Shown piece by piece: positions 54,238-63,478 of a DNA stretch of 64,000 nt (position 1 is its first letter; the number at the start of each line of letters is the position of its first letter). The notes beneath the pieces were generated by a model. The model made no database searches and was not told the origin of the DNA. It saw only the letters and a program-made list of their open reading frames with translations. Origin of the DNA: Streptococcus mutans (GTDB taxonomy: Bacteria; Bacillota; Bacilli; Lactobacillales; Streptococcaceae); contig NZ_AP019720.1 of NCBI RefSeq assembly GCF_006739205.1, positions 434,001 through 498,000 of the forward strand, in the 5' to 3' direction. Made by a program: the position numbers and the translations under genes.

Positions 54238-55410
54238 ATGAAGAAAAAAATAGCTCTAGCAGCTCTTTCTTTTGTCAGTGCAGCTGTTCTTGCAGCTTGC
54301 AGCTCAGCATCTGGTGGTTCATCAGATGCAGCTGGTAATAAAATTGGAGATACTGTAAAAATTGGTTACAATCTTGAATTATCAGGAGATGTAGCCGCTT
54401 ATGGACAAGCTGAAAAAAACGGTGCTAACCTTGCTGTTGAAGAGATTAATAAGGCAGGCGGTATTGATGGCAAAAAGATTAAAGTTATCTCAAAAGATAA
54501 TAAATCTGATAACGGTGAAGCATCAACAATCTCAACTAATCTTGCTACCCAAAGTAAAGTAAATGCTATCTTGGGACCAGCAACATCTGGTGCTACAGCG
54601 GCTGCTGCTCCCAATGCCAACGATGCTGCAGTACCACTCGTAACGCCTTCTGGAACACAAGATAATTTGACCTATTCAAAAGGCAAAGTTCAAGATTACA
54701 TCTTCCGTACAACTTTTCAAGATAGCTTCCAAGGAAAGATCATTGCCAAATATGCAACAGATAATTTGAAAGCTAAAAAAGTAGCGCTTTACTATGATAA
54801 GTCAAGTGATTATGCCCAAGGTATTGCTGATGCATTCAAAAAAGCATATAAAGGGAAGATTACTGTTGAAGATACCTTTCAAGCTAAAGACCAAGATTTC
54901 CAAGCAGCTCTGACCAAGTTTAAAAATAAAGACTTTGATGCCATTGTGATACCAGGTTATTATACTGAAACTGGTTTGATTACAAAGCAAGCACGTGATC
55001 TGGGGCTTACCCAGCCTATCTTAGGACCTGATGGTTTTAATGATGAAAAATATGTTGAAGGTGCTGGTGCAGCCAATACCAATAATGTTCATTATGTATC
55101 TGGTTACTCAACAAAAGTTGCTTTAACAAATAAGGCTGAAAAATTCCTGAAAGATTATAAGGCTAAGTATGGTGAAGAGCCAAATATGTTTGCCGCTCTT
55201 GCTTATGATTCCGTTTATATGATTGCTGATGCTGCAAAAGATGCCAAAACATCTAAGAATATTGCAACAAACCTAGCTAAATTGAAAAACTTTAAAGGTG
55301 TGACAGGTAAAATGACAATTGATAAGAAACATAACCCTGTTAAATCTGCTGTTATGGTTGGTCTTAAAGATGGTAAAGAAGACACAGCTACTGCTGTTGA
55401 AGCAAAATAA
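54238..55410 (+). CDS. livK: branched-chain amino acid ABC transporter substrate-binding lipoprotein
   Basis: Surface lipoprotein that binds leucine, isoleucine and valine for the Liv transporter. The 390-residue product has a lipoprotein signal with lipobox LAAC (Cys21). The Leu/Ile/Val-binding fold begins at VKIGYNLELSGDVAAYGQ and continues with GPATSGATAA. TAAGGAG gives a good ribosome site. It is the first gene of livKHMGF; a stem-loop after it could lower expression of the membrane genes relative to the binding protein. Confidence 0.96.
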   Translation: MKKKIALAALSFVSAAVLAACSSASGGSSDAAGNKIGDTVKIGYNLELSGDVAAYGQAEKNGANLAVEEINKAGGIDGKKIKVISKDNKSDNGEASTISTNLATQSKVNAILGPATSGATAAAAPNANDAAVPLVTPSGTQDNLTYSKGKVQDYIFRTTFQDSFQGKIIAKYATDNLKAKKVALYYDKSSDYAQGIADAFKKAYKGKITVEDTFQAKDQDFQAALTKFKNKDFDAIVIPGYYTETGLITKQARDLGLTQPILGPDGFNDEKYVEGAGAANTNNVHYVSGYSTKVALTNKAEKFLKDYKAKYGEEPNMFAALAYDSVYMIADAAKDAKTSKNIATNLAKLKNFKGVTGKMTIDKKHNPVKSAVMVGLKDGKEDTATAVEAK

Positions 55411-55437
55411 AGACAGAATAGGTCTGAAACAATGAAC

Positions 55438-55460
55438 ATCTGGGGAACGTATCCCCAGAT
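55438..55460 (+). terminator. stem-loop between livK and livH
   Basis: ATCTGGGGA / TCCCCAGAT perfect 9-bp GC-rich stem with a 5-base loop. There is no good T-run, so it is likely a partial terminator or 3' end stabiliser within the operon. Confidence 0.6.
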
Positions 55461-55493
55461 ATTATTTATTTATAGAAAGTTTGGTAGAATAAT

Positions 55494-56363
55494 ATGCTCC
55501 AACAACTTATTAATGGTCTTATCCTAGGGAGTGTCTATGCGCTGTTAGCCCTTGGTTATACCATGGTTTATGGAATTATTAAGTTAATTAACTTTGCCCA
55601 TGGAGATATTTATATGATGGGAGCCTTTATTGGTTATTTTCTTATTACAAAATATCATATGAATTTCTTTGTGGCTCTTGTGCTGACGATGGTTTTAACA
55701 GCTATCTTAGGGGTTGTGATTGAATTTCTGGCTTATCGTCCTTTGCGGAATTCGACACGTATTGCTGCTTTGATTACTGCCATTGGTGTTTCTTTTTTTC
55801 TCGAATACAGTATGGTTCGTTTAGTTGGTGCCAATAAACATGCTTTTCCCCAAACCCTTGCTACAGTGAAATATAATTTAGGTCCTGTTAGTGTAACCAA
55901 TGTACAACTCATCATTTTAGGAGTCTCTATCTTCTTGATGTTGGCTTTGCAGTTTATTGTCCAAAAAACTAAAATGGGTAAAGCCATGCGTGCCGTTTCA
56001 GTTGACAGTGATGCTGCGCAGTTAATGGGAATCAATGTTAATAGTACTATCAGTTTTACCTTTGCTTTAGGTTCTGCACTTGCTGGTGCTGGTGGTGTCT
56101 TGATTGGACTTTATTATAATTCTGTTGATCCACTGATGGGAATGGTTCCCGGTATTAAAGCCTTTGTCGCCGCTGTTTTAGGCGGTATTGGTATTATCCC
56201 AGGTGCAGCTGTCGGAGGCTTTATGATTGGTCTTTTAGAGACGTTTTCTGTTTCTATCGGTCTTGCAAGTTACAAGGATGCAGTTGTCTATGCAGTGCTT
56301 ATCATTATCCTTTTAGTAAGACCAGCTGGTATTTTAGGAAAAAATGTGAAAGAGAAGGTGTAA
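55494..56363 (+). CDS. livH: branched-chain amino acid ABC permease LivH
   Basis: Integral membrane permease of the liv transporter, 289 residues with about eight hydrophobic segments. The GSVYALLALGYTMVYGIIKLINFAHGD N-terminal stretch and the coupling-helix region MRAVSVDSDAAQLMGINV near residue 164 are diagnostic. The ribosome site is weak (AGAAAG about 17 bases before the ATG). The gap to livM is 3 bases. Confidence 0.95.
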   Translation: MLQQLINGLILGSVYALLALGYTMVYGIIKLINFAHGDIYMMGAFIGYFLITKYHMNFFVALVLTMVLTAILGVVIEFLAYRPLRNSTRIAALITAIGVSFFLEYSMVRLVGANKHAFPQTLATVKYNLGPVSVTNVQLIILGVSIFLMLALQFIVQKTKMGKAMRAVSVDSDAAQLMGINVNSTISFTFALGSALAGAGGVLIGLYYNSVDPLMGMVPGIKAFVAAVLGGIGIIPGAAVGGFMIGLLETFSVSIGLASYKDAVVYAVLIIILLVRPAGILGKNVKEKV

Positions 56364-56366
56364 GCA

Positions 56367-57323
56367 ATGAAAAAAAATTTAAAAGCAAATATAACTTGGC
56401 TTGCCCTAGTCCTTATCATCTTTTTTCTTCTTTTTGGACTTATTAGTGCTGGTATCATAGATATTTACTATACTCAAATTCTCATGGGAATTGGGATTAG
56501 TATTATCATGGCACTCGGAACCAACTTAGTTCTTGGCTTTTCTGGACAGCTCTCTCTTGGACAAGCTGGTTTTATGGCCATTGGTGCTTATGCAACTGCT
56601 ATTTTAACAACTCAAAATCCTACTTATGCAGGTTTCTATTTATCCATTATTGTCGGTATGATAGTGACTGCAACGGTTGCCTTGGTTGTTGGGATTCCAA
56701 CACTTCGTTTGAAGGGTGATTACTTAGCTATTGCAACTCTTGGTGTAGCTGAAATTATCCGTAAACTGATTGAAAATGGTGGTGATTTGACTAATGGTTC
56801 TAGGGGAATTATGGGAATTCTCAAATACACCACTTGGCCAGTCGTCTTTGTTTTCGTTGTTTTGATTACCATTTTTGTGTTAAATTATCTGAGGAGTCCT
56901 ATGGGAAGAGAAGTACTTGCAGTTCGTGAAGATGAAATTGCAGCAGAAGCTATGGGGGTGAATACGACAAAAATTAAGGTACTTACTTTTATGATTGCTG
57001 CAGTAATTTCCAGCATTGCAGGTTCCCTTTATGTCGGTTATATTGGTACAGTCGCTCCTAAAGATTTTACCATTATGAAATCAATTGATTTTCTTATCGT
57101 GGCTGTTCTTGGTGGACTTGGCTCAGTAACAGGAACTATTGTGGCTGCTGTTGTTTTGGGTATCCTCAATATGTTCTTGCAAAATGTATCAGATATTCGT
57201 ATGATTATCTATTCGTTAGCTTTAATTTTGGTTATGGTCTTTAGACCAGGCGGTCTTTTAGGAACATGGGAATTCAGTTTTTCAAGACTTTTCGCTAAAA
57301 AAGCTAAGGAGGGCGACAAATAA
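56367..57323 (+). CDS. livM: branched-chain amino acid ABC permease LivM
   Basis: Second permease subunit, 318 residues with about nine or ten hydrophobic segments. The LGFSGQLSLGQAGFMAIGAY motif near residue 52 and the EAA-like coupling segment VREDEIAAEAMGVNTTKIKV near residue 188 identify LivM. The stop codon overlaps the livG start by one base. Confidence 0.95.
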   Translation: MKKNLKANITWLALVLIIFFLLFGLISAGIIDIYYTQILMGIGISIIMALGTNLVLGFSGQLSLGQAGFMAIGAYATAILTTQNPTYAGFYLSIIVGMIVTATVALVVGIPTLRLKGDYLAIATLGVAEIIRKLIENGGDLTNGSRGIMGILKYTTWPVVFVFVVLITIFVLNYLRSPMGREVLAVREDEIAAEAMGVNTTKIKVLTFMIAAVISSIAGSLYVGYIGTVAPKDFTIMKSIDFLIVAVLGGLGSVTGTIVAAVVLGILNMFLQNVSDIRMIIYSLALILVMVFRPGGLLGTWEFSFSRLFAKKAKEGDK

Positions 57324-58087
57324 TGGCACTTCTTGATGTAAAAAATTTAACAAAAAATTTCGGTGGTCTGACAGCTGTTGGGGATGTTACTCTGGAGCTT
57401 AATGAGGGAGAATTGGTCGGTCTGATTGGTCCTAATGGGGCAGGTAAGACTACACTTTTTAATTTATTGACTGGTGTCTATGAACCAAGTGAAGGAAGTG
57501 TGGAACTTGACGGTACTCTTTTAAATGGGAAGACACCTTATAAGATTGCTTCTTTAGGACTATCTCGTACTTTCCAAAATATTCGCCTCTTTAAGAATAT
57601 GACCGTTATCGAAAATGTTTTAGTCGGTATGGAAAATACGCGCAATCCTCATCTCTTTTCGAGTTTTCTGCGCTTACCAAGTTTTTATTCAAATGAAACG
57701 GACTTACAGGAAAAAGCCATTGAACTTCTAAAAATTTTCAACTTAGATGACAAGGCTGATACTTTAGCGAAAAATCTTCCTTATGGACAGCAGCGGCGCT
57801 TGGAAATTGTGCGTGCACTGGCTACTAAGCCCAAAATCCTCTTTTTAGATGAACCAGCTGCGGGGATGAACCCTCAAGAAACGGCTGAATTAACTGAATT
57901 AATTCGTCAAATCAAAGAAGAGTTTAGTATTACTATTATGTTAATTGAACACGACATGAGTCTGGTTATGGATGTTACTGAACGTATTTATGTTTTGGAA
58001 TACGGACGTCTCATTGCTCAGGGAACACCAGAAGAAATTAAGCACAACAAACGCGTAATTGAAGCTTATCTAGGAGGTGAAGCCTGA
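57323..58087 (+). CDS. livG: branched-chain amino acid ABC ATPase LivG
   Basis: ATP-binding subunit, 254 residues. Walker A is GPNGAGKTT near residue 37, the signature region reads LPYGQQRRLEI near 153, Walker B is ILFLDEPAAGMNP near 172 and the switch His is in IEHDM near 209. LivG typically has the altered signature seen here. AAGGAGGG precedes the ATG. The stop overlaps the livF start by one base. Confidence 0.95.
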   Translation: MALLDVKNLTKNFGGLTAVGDVTLELNEGELVGLIGPNGAGKTTLFNLLTGVYEPSEGSVELDGTLLNGKTPYKIASLGLSRTFQNIRLFKNMTVIENVLVGMENTRNPHLFSSFLRLPSFYSNETDLQEKAIELLKIFNLDDKADTLAKNLPYGQQRRLEIVRALATKPKILFLDEPAAGMNPQETAELTELIRQIKEEFSITIMLIEHDMSLVMDVTERIYVLEYGRLIAQGTPEEIKHNKRVIEAYLGGEA

Positions 58088-58797
58088 TGGCGATGTTAAA
58101 AGTTGAGAATTTATCTGTTCATTATGGTGTTATTCAAGCAGTCAAAGATGTGTCTTTTGACGTCAATGAAGGGGAAGTCGTTTCTCTTATTGGTGCCAAT
58201 GGTGCTGGCAAGACCTCTATTTTACGAACTATTTCGGGTTTGGTGCGTCCAAGTTCAGGGGAAATTAATTTTTTAGGAAATGATATTCAAAAAGCTGCAA
58301 CTCGAAAAATTGTAGCTTCTGGTCTGTCTCAGGTTCCAGAAGGGCGACATGTTTTTCCTGGTTTAACAGTTTTAGAAAACTTAGAAATGGGAGCTTTTTT
58401 GAGCAATAATCGTGAGGAAAATCTAGCACGCTTAAAAAGAGTGTTTGAACGTTTCCCGCGCTTGGAAGAGCGTAAAAATCAAGATGCAGCAACCCTTTCT
58501 GGCGGTGAGCAGCAAATGCTTGCCATGGGGCGTGCTCTCATGAGTCAGCCTAAGCTGCTTTTGCTTGATGAGCCATCTATGGGATTGGCACCAATTTTTA
58601 TACAAGAAATTTTTGACATCATTCAAGATATTCAAAAGCAGGGGACAACAGTGCTTTTGATTGAGCAAAATGCTAAGAAGGCCCTGTCAATTGCAGATCG
58701 TGGCTATGTTTTGGAAACTGGAAAGATTGTTCTTTCAGGTACAGGCAAAGAATTATTGGCTTCTGATGAAGTTCAAAAAGCTTATTTAGGTGGATAA
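58087..58797 (+). CDS. livF: branched-chain amino acid ABC ATPase LivF
   Basis: Second ATP-binding subunit, 236 residues. Walker A is GANGAGKTS near residue 38, signature LSGGEQQMLAMGRAL near 138, Walker B LLLLDEPSMGLAP near 158, and the switch region is IEQNAKKA near 195. TAGGAGGTG precedes the ATG. The operon ends with a terminator at 58806. Confidence 0.95.
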   Translation: MAMLKVENLSVHYGVIQAVKDVSFDVNEGEVVSLIGANGAGKTSILRTISGLVRPSSGEINFLGNDIQKAATRKIVASGLSQVPEGRHVFPGLTVLENLEMGAFLSNNREENLARLKRVFERFPRLEERKNQDAATLSGGEQQMLAMGRALMSQPKLLLLDEPSMGLAPIFIQEIFDIIQDIQKQGTTVLLIEQNAKKALSIADRGYVLETGKIVLSGTGKELLASDEVQKAYLGG

Positions 58798-58805
58798 AAA
58801 GAAAG

Positions 58806-58850
58806 AGTGGCAGAATAAGAATTGGCACATTCGTTTTTTGCTACTTTTTT
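58806..58850 (+). terminator. liv operon terminator
   Basis: AGTGGCA pairs with TGCTACT with one wobble, with an inner GAAT/ATTC helix and a T-run. Confidence 0.7.
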
Positions 58851-58878
58851 ATCAATTAAAGTGTTAATGACTTGAATA

Positions 58879-58887
58879 TGCTATAAT
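58879..58887 (+). promoter_or_regulatory. extended -10 promoter of CBS-ACT gene
   Basis: TG-C-TATAAT, 26 bases before the ATG at 58913. Confidence 0.6.
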
Positions 58888-58912
58888 GAAAGAAAAAGAG
58901 TGAGGTTTTATT

Positions 58913-59572
58913 ATGCCAGTAAAGGATTTTATGACAAGGAGAGTTGTTTATATTTCTCCAGATACAACTGTAGCCAAGGCGACAGATATCATGCGTGAGA
59001 AAAATTTGCGCCGTCTTCCGGTTATTGAAAATGATGTTTTAGTTGGTTTGCTGACTGAGGGAACTATCGCTGATGCTAATCCATCTAAAGCAACAAGTCT
59101 TTCTATTTATGAAATGAACTATCTTTTAAATAAGACCAAAGCCCGCGATGTTATGATTAAAGATGTTATTACGGTTTCAAAAGATGCTCGTTTAGAAGAT
59201 GCGATTTATATTATGATGAAGCATAAAATTGGTGTCTTGCCTGTTGTTGATGGCAATCAGATGTCAGGTATCATCACTGATAAAGATGTTTTTCGTGCCT
59301 TTTTGGAAGTTTCTGGTTATGGTAAAGAGGGGATCCGGATAAGACTTTTAGCTGACGATAAAGTTGGTATTTTAGAACAGATTGTAAAAGATATTTCTGA
59401 TGAAAAGCTCAATATTAAGCGGATTGTTGTTGCTGGACGTCGGGAAGATAAGGTTATCATTGAGATTCAGATTGATGGTAGATTTACCAGTGAATCTCTA
59501 AAACAAAAACTGCTTAATCAAGGCTTTACAATTGAGTCTATTGAACAGACTGAAAGAAAGACTGATTTTTAA
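58913..59572 (+). CDS. CBS-pair and ACT domain protein (AcuB-like)
   Basis: A 219-residue protein with two CBS domains (about residues 1-60 and 75-135, with MTRRVVYISPDTTVAKATDIM and VMIKDVITVSKDARLEDAIYIM) and a C-terminal ACT domain (about 143-213, with IRLLADDKVGILEQIVKDI). CBS pairs bind adenosine ligands and ACT domains bind amino acids. Its position directly after the liv operon suggests an amino-acid-responsive role, but the target is unknown. GTGAGG is the ribosome site. Confidence 0.87.
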   Translation: MPVKDFMTRRVVYISPDTTVAKATDIMREKNLRRLPVIENDVLVGLLTEGTIADANPSKATSLSIYEMNYLLNKTKARDVMIKDVITVSKDARLEDAIYIMMKHKIGVLPVVDGNQMSGIITDKDVFRAFLEVSGYGKEGIRIRLLADDKVGILEQIVKDISDEKLNIKRIVVAGRREDKVIIEIQIDGRFTSESLKQKLLNQGFTIESIEQTERKTDF

Positions 59573-59574
59573 TT

Positions 59575-59603
59575 GGTTCTGCCATTTGGCAGTGCCTTTT
59601 TTT
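59575..59603 (+). terminator. terminator before tmk
   Basis: CTGCCA / TGGCAG stem with outer GG/CC pairs and a T-run. Confidence 0.75.
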
Positions 59604-59647
59604 CATATTTTTGGTAAAATAGAATAATCATAATAAAAGGAAATCTA

Positions 59648-60286
59648 ATGACAAAGGGAATTTTTATTTCATTTGAAGGACCAGATGGAGCCGGAAAGAC
59701 GACAGTTTTAGAGGCTATTTTACCTCAATTAAAAAAACTTGTTGCAAAAGAGGTTATCACAACACGCGAACCCGGTGGTGTTGCTATTGCAGAAAGTATT
59801 CGGGATCTTATTCTTGATGTTAATCATACTAATATGGACGATAAGACAGAATTACTTCTTTATATTGCGGCTCGTCGTCAGCATTTGGTTGAGAGGATTT
59901 TACCTGAGTTGAAAAAAGGCAATCTTGTTCTTGTGGATCGTTTTATTGACAGTTCTGTTGCTTATCAAGGCTATGGCAGAGGACTTGATGCTGATGCAGT
60001 TACGTGGCTGAATAACTTTGCAACAGATGGTTTGCAACCAGATCTAACACTTTATTTTGACGTTGATTCACAGATTGGTCTTACTCGAATCGAGAAGAAT
60101 AAAGAGCGTGAAGTCAATCGACTTGATTTAGAACAATTAGATATGCATTGCCGTGTACGTTCAGGTTATTTGAAATTGGCTCAGGAAAATCCTGATCGGA
60201 TTGTTACCATTGATGCGGCTCGTCCTTTGGAAGAAGTTATTACTGATGCCTTATTTATAATCAAACAAAGATGTTTAGAAAAGTAA
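59648..60286 (+). CDS. tmk: thymidylate kinase Tmk
   Basis: Phosphorylates dTMP to dTDP. The 212-residue protein has the P-loop [11 protein letters not shown] near residue 9, the TTREPGG motif near 38 with the base-binding Arg, and [17 protein letters not shown] near 96. The start has AAAAGGAA upstream. It begins the conserved tmk-holB-ricT-yabA-rsmI block. Confidence 0.96.
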   Translation: MTKGIFISFEGPDGAGKTTVLEAILPQLKKLVAKEVITTREPGGVAIAESIRDLILDVNHTNMDDKTELLLYIAARRQHLVERILPELKKGNLVLVDRFIDSSVAYQGYGRGLDADAVTWLNNFATDGLQPDLTLYFDVDSQIGLTRIEKNKEREVNRLDLEQLDMHCRVRSGYLKLAQENPDRIVTIDAARPLEEVITDALFIIKQRCLEK

Positions 60287-60298
60287 GAAATAATTAAT

Positions 60299-61174
60299 AT
60301 GGAATTAGAAAAACTACAGCCTAAAATTTTTCAAGAATTTCAGCGAATTTTACAATCTGGCAAGCTGAGCCATGCTTATTTGTTTTCGGGGGATTTTGCT
60401 AGTTTTGAAATGGCTGTTTTGTTGGCTCAGAGCCGTTTTTGTGACAGTCCTATTGATGCTCTTCCTTGTGGGCAGTGCCGTTCCTGCCGGTTAATTGCTG
60501 AAAAAGATTTTTCGGATGTTAAAGTCATTGAACCTGAAGGGCAAATGATTAAAACAGCAACGATCCGTGATTTGCTGCGTGAATTTTCCAGTTCAGGATT
60601 TGAAGGACAGTCACAGGTTTTTATTATTCGTGATGCTGATAAAATGCATACTAATGCCGCTAATAGCTTGCTAAAGTTTATTGAAGAGCCACAAAGTGAT
60701 ACTTATATGATTTTATTAACTCAAGATGAAAGTAGGATATTGCCTACGATTAAAAGTCGAACTCAAATTTTCTATTTTCCTAAGAATAGGGCTTATTTAA
60801 TCCAACAGTTAGAACAGGAAGGACTACTCAAAAGCCAAGCAGAAATACTAGCGGATCTATCTAAAGATCCGACACAAGCAAAAGAATTTGCACAAAATAA
60901 TAAATTGCTGGACTTGTTAAAAGCCTGTGAACGTTTTACCGCTATCTTATTTGACAGTAAAAATCTTGCTTATTTAGAAGTGTCACGGTTGGCTCAGCTA
61001 GCTAGCGAAAAATCCGAACAGGAATGGGTCTTTCAATTGTTAACTTTCTTTTTATCAAAAAATTATGATAAAAGGGAAACTTTAAGTTACTTAGAAGCTA
61101 TTTATCAAGCCAAAAAAATGTGGTTTAGTAATGTAAGTTTTCAAAATGCACTGGAATATATGGTGATAACATGA
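60299..61174 (+). CDS. holB: DNA polymerase III subunit delta'
   Basis: Clamp-loader subunit that helps place the beta sliding clamp. The 291-residue AAA+ protein lacks a true P-loop, as is usual for delta', and has the zinc-binding cysteine cluster PCGQCRSCRLI near residue 60 and the MHTNAANSLLKFIEEP motif near 116 (sensor and SRC-like region). The ribosome site is weak. It shares ATGA with ricT. Confidence 0.93.
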   Translation: MELEKLQPKIFQEFQRILQSGKLSHAYLFSGDFASFEMAVLLAQSRFCDSPIDALPCGQCRSCRLIAEKDFSDVKVIEPEGQMIKTATIRDLLREFSSSGFEGQSQVFIIRDADKMHTNAANSLLKFIEEPQSDTYMILLTQDESRILPTIKSRTQIFYFPKNRAYLIQQLEQEGLLKSQAEILADLSKDPTQAKEFAQNNKLLDLLKACERFTAILFDSKNLAYLEVSRLAQLASEKSEQEWVFQLLTFFLSKNYDKRETLSYLEAIYQAKKMWFSNVSFQNALEYMVIT

Positions 61175-61977
61175 TAGAAGTAATTGGTATCAAATACGAA
61201 GAAACGGATAGCATTAGTTATGTACTGCCTGATCGGACCTATCAAAAGGATGATTTCCTTGTCGTTCAGAATCGTAAGGGAAGCCGTTTAGCACAAGTTG
61301 TTCAGGAAAATTTTGCTATGTCAGCCGACAAGCTTCCAGACATAGAGCAAATAGATAAAGTTTTGAGAAAGGCAGAGCAAGCAGATATTGAGACTTATCA
61401 GAACAATTTAATTTTAGCAGAAGAAAGTTTTGCTAAAGTTAATGCACTTATCCAAAAAAATCAATTAGAAATGAAATTGATTGATATTGTTTTTCCTTTG
61501 GAACGTCGGCAAGTCTTGATTACCTTTGTTGCAGAGCATCGTGTTGATTTTCGTCAGCTCTTAAAAGATTTGGCCAATTTTTTTAAAGCAAGGATTGAAT
61601 TACACCAAATCAATAGTCGTGAAGAAAGTAAAATTTATGGCGGTCTGGGTCCGTGCGGCCGTGCTCTTTGTTGCTCAAGCTTTCTTGGCGAGTTTCCGCC
61701 GGTTTCTATCAAAATGGCAAAGAATCAAAACTTATCTCTGAATTCTGGGAAAACAACAGGAGTCTGTGGCCGTCTTATGTGCTGTTTAAGTTTTGAAGAT
61801 GATTTTTATCGTGAATCCAAAGAAAAATTTCCTGATTTAGGTACTAAGGTCAATACTCAAAATGGCCAAGGTATTATTGCTGGTATTGATGTTATTTCTG
61901 AAACTGTTAAGGTTCGTTTTGAAGAAACTCCTGGTCTTTTGACCTATGCATTAGAGGAGGTCAAGATCAATGGATAA
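61171..61977 (+). CDS. ricT: PSP1-domain regulator RicT (YaaT)
   Basis: A 268-residue PSP1-domain protein. The Fe-S related cysteines are in [19 protein letters not shown] near residue 150 and [13 protein letters not shown] near 193. In B. subtilis RicT works with RicA and RicF to control RNase Y activity, biofilm and competence. A RicF-type YlbF protein is encoded at 53440. Overlaps holB by 4 bases and yabA by 8. Confidence 0.92.
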   Translation: MIEVIGIKYEETDSISYVLPDRTYQKDDFLVVQNRKGSRLAQVVQENFAMSADKLPDIEQIDKVLRKAEQADIETYQNNLILAEESFAKVNALIQKNQLEMKLIDIVFPLERRQVLITFVAEHRVDFRQLLKDLANFFKARIELHQINSREESKIYGGLGPCGRALCCSSFLGEFPPVSIKMAKNQNLSLNSGKTTGVCGRLMCCLSFEDDFYRESKEKFPDLGTKVNTQNGQGIIAGIDVISETVKVRFEETPGLLTYALEEVKING

Positions 61978-62302
61978 AAAAGACTTATTTGATGTTTTTG
62001 ATGATTTTTCACAAAATTTGATGGAAACGTTGGCTGAAGCGGAAGCCTTAAAGAAACAAGTGCAGGATTTAGTAGAGCAAAATGCGTCTTTACGTTTGGA
62101 AAATGATAAGCTAAGAGACCGTCTTAGCCATTTTAGCCAGATGGAAGAAAGTGATCCTAGCAGTAAGGCAATTAGTTCTAGAAAAGAAAACCTTGAAAAC
62201 ATTTATGAAGATGGTTTCCATATTTGCACTTTCTTTTATGGGCAAAGACGAGAAAATAATGAGGATTGTGCTTTCTGTATGGAATTGTTGTATCGAGAGT
62301 AG
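61970..62302 (+). CDS. yabA: replication initiation control protein YabA
   Basis: Negative regulator of DnaA-driven initiation that bridges DnaA and the DnaN clamp. The 110-residue product has an N-terminal coiled coil (about residues 5-60) and a C-terminal zinc-binding region with [10 protein letters not shown] and [10 protein letters not shown], giving the family His/Cys ligands. GAGGAGG-like GGAGGTCAAG precedes the ATG inside the end of ricT. Confidence 0.94.
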   Translation: MDKKDLFDVFDDFSQNLMETLAEAEALKKQVQDLVEQNASLRLENDKLRDRLSHFSQMEESDPSSKAISSRKENLENIYEDGFHICTFFYGQRRENNEDCAFCMELLYRE

Positions 62303-62307
62303 GTCTT

Positions 62308-63174
62308 ATGCAAGTACAAAAAAGTTTTAAAGAACAAACAGCTTATGGGAAGCTTTATCTCGTGCCAACTCCTATTGGTAATCTTCAAGATATGACTTTT
62401 AGAAGTATTGCTATTTTAAAAAAGGTTGATTATATTGCGGCAGAAGATACCCGCAACACAGGACTCTTGCTGAAACACTTTGATATTTCAACACGTCAGC
62501 TTAGTTTTCATGAGCATAATGCTTTTGAAAAAATTCCTGATCTTCTGAAGCTCTTGAAATCTGGAAACTCTTTAGCTCAAGTATCTGATGCGGGTTTGCC
62601 AAGTATTTCTGACCCTGGATATGATTTGGTGCGAGCAGCTATTCAAGAAGATATAGCAGTTATAGCACTTCCGGGAGCTTCGGCTGGCATTACTGCTCTT
62701 ATTGCTAGCGGTTTGGCTCCTCAACCTCATATTTTTTATGGTTTTTTACCACGCAAATCTGGTCAACAAAAGTCTTTTTTTGAGGAAAAAAAGTATTACC
62801 CAGAAACTCAAATTTTTTATGAATCGCCTTATCGGGTTCAGGAAACTTTAGAAAATATGCTGGCTGTCTATGGTGATAGACAGATAGTATTGACCAGAGA
62901 ATTGACCAAACTTTATGAGGAATATCAAAGAGGAAATATTTCAGAAATCTTAACTTATATTGCAGAAAATCCTCTTAAGGGAGAATGCCTCTTACTGGTA
63001 TCTGGCTATGATCATCAAGAAAAAGAGCAGCAGGTAAGTGAAGTTGAACTGAAACATTTGGTTGAAGCTTTAGTTAAAGAAGGTATGAAACCTAATCAAG
63101 CTATCAAAAAAGTAGCTAAAGAGAATGATTTCAATCGTCAAGAACTATATCAACTCTATCATGAATTACAGTAG
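62308..63174 (+). CDS. rsmI: 16S rRNA (cytidine-1402 2'-O)-methyltransferase RsmI
   Basis: Methylates the ribose of C1402 in 16S rRNA. I chose the ATG at 62308 (288 residues), 5 bases after the yabA stop; an earlier ATG at 62266 overlaps yabA and would add 14 residues. Signature motifs are LYLVPTPIGNLQDMTFR near residue 17, AAEDTRNTGLLLKHF near 42, SDAGLPSISDPG near 91, and GFLPRKSGQQKSFF. Order tmk-holB-ricT-yabA-rsmI matches B. subtilis. Confidence 0.95.
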   Translation: MQVQKSFKEQTAYGKLYLVPTPIGNLQDMTFRSIAILKKVDYIAAEDTRNTGLLLKHFDISTRQLSFHEHNAFEKIPDLLKLLKSGNSLAQVSDAGLPSISDPGYDLVRAAIQEDIAVIALPGASAGITALIASGLAPQPHIFYGFLPRKSGQQKSFFEEKKYYPETQIFYESPYRVQETLENMLAVYGDRQIVLTRELTKLYEEYQRGNISEILTYIAENPLKGECLLLVSGYDHQEKEQQVSEVELKHLVEALVKEGMKPNQAIKKVAKENDFNRQELYQLYHELQ

Positions 63175-63195
63175 ACAGTTTCGACTGTCTTTTTT
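63173..63195 (+). terminator. rsmI terminator
   Basis: AGACAGT / ACTGTCT perfect 7-bp stem with a TTCG tetraloop and a T-run. It overlaps the stop codon of rsmI. Confidence 0.85.
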
Positions 63196-63393
63196 CTTTG
63201 AGTATTAGTTCGTCTCGCTCTATGATCTTCGTAATTCATAAACTATCGATTGATAAGAGTCATGATTAGATAGAAATGTTAAAAAACATAATATATAACG
63301 AAAAAGATAAATGGTCACTGGAAATAGTTGAAATAAGCTTTAGAGCCCTAGTACTATAATATTTTCAAATAATATAAGATGTTATATTCTCTG

Positions 63394-63408
63394 AATTTTT
63401 AGAAAATT
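63394..63408 (+). promoter_or_regulatory. candidate CodY box upstream of amt
   Basis: AATTTTTAGAAAATT matches the CodY consensus AATTTTCWGAAAATT at 14 of 15 positions and lies about 70 bases before the ATG. Confidence 0.6.
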
Positions 63409-63439
63409 TCGCCAAAAAATCTTTTATTTTCCTGAAAAT

Positions 63440-63458
63440 ATGTTATATTATATAACAT
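63440..63458 (+). promoter_or_regulatory. GlnR operator in amt promoter
   Basis: A perfect 19-base palindrome that contains TGTTA-N7-TAACA, an exact fit to the GlnR/TnrA consensus TGTNA-N7-TNACA, 21 bases before the ATG. A degenerate half-site starts at 63380. GlnR repression of ammonium transporters is established in streptococci and relatives. Confidence 0.8.
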
Positions 63459-63478
63459 AAAGGGAGGTGCTGATAGAT

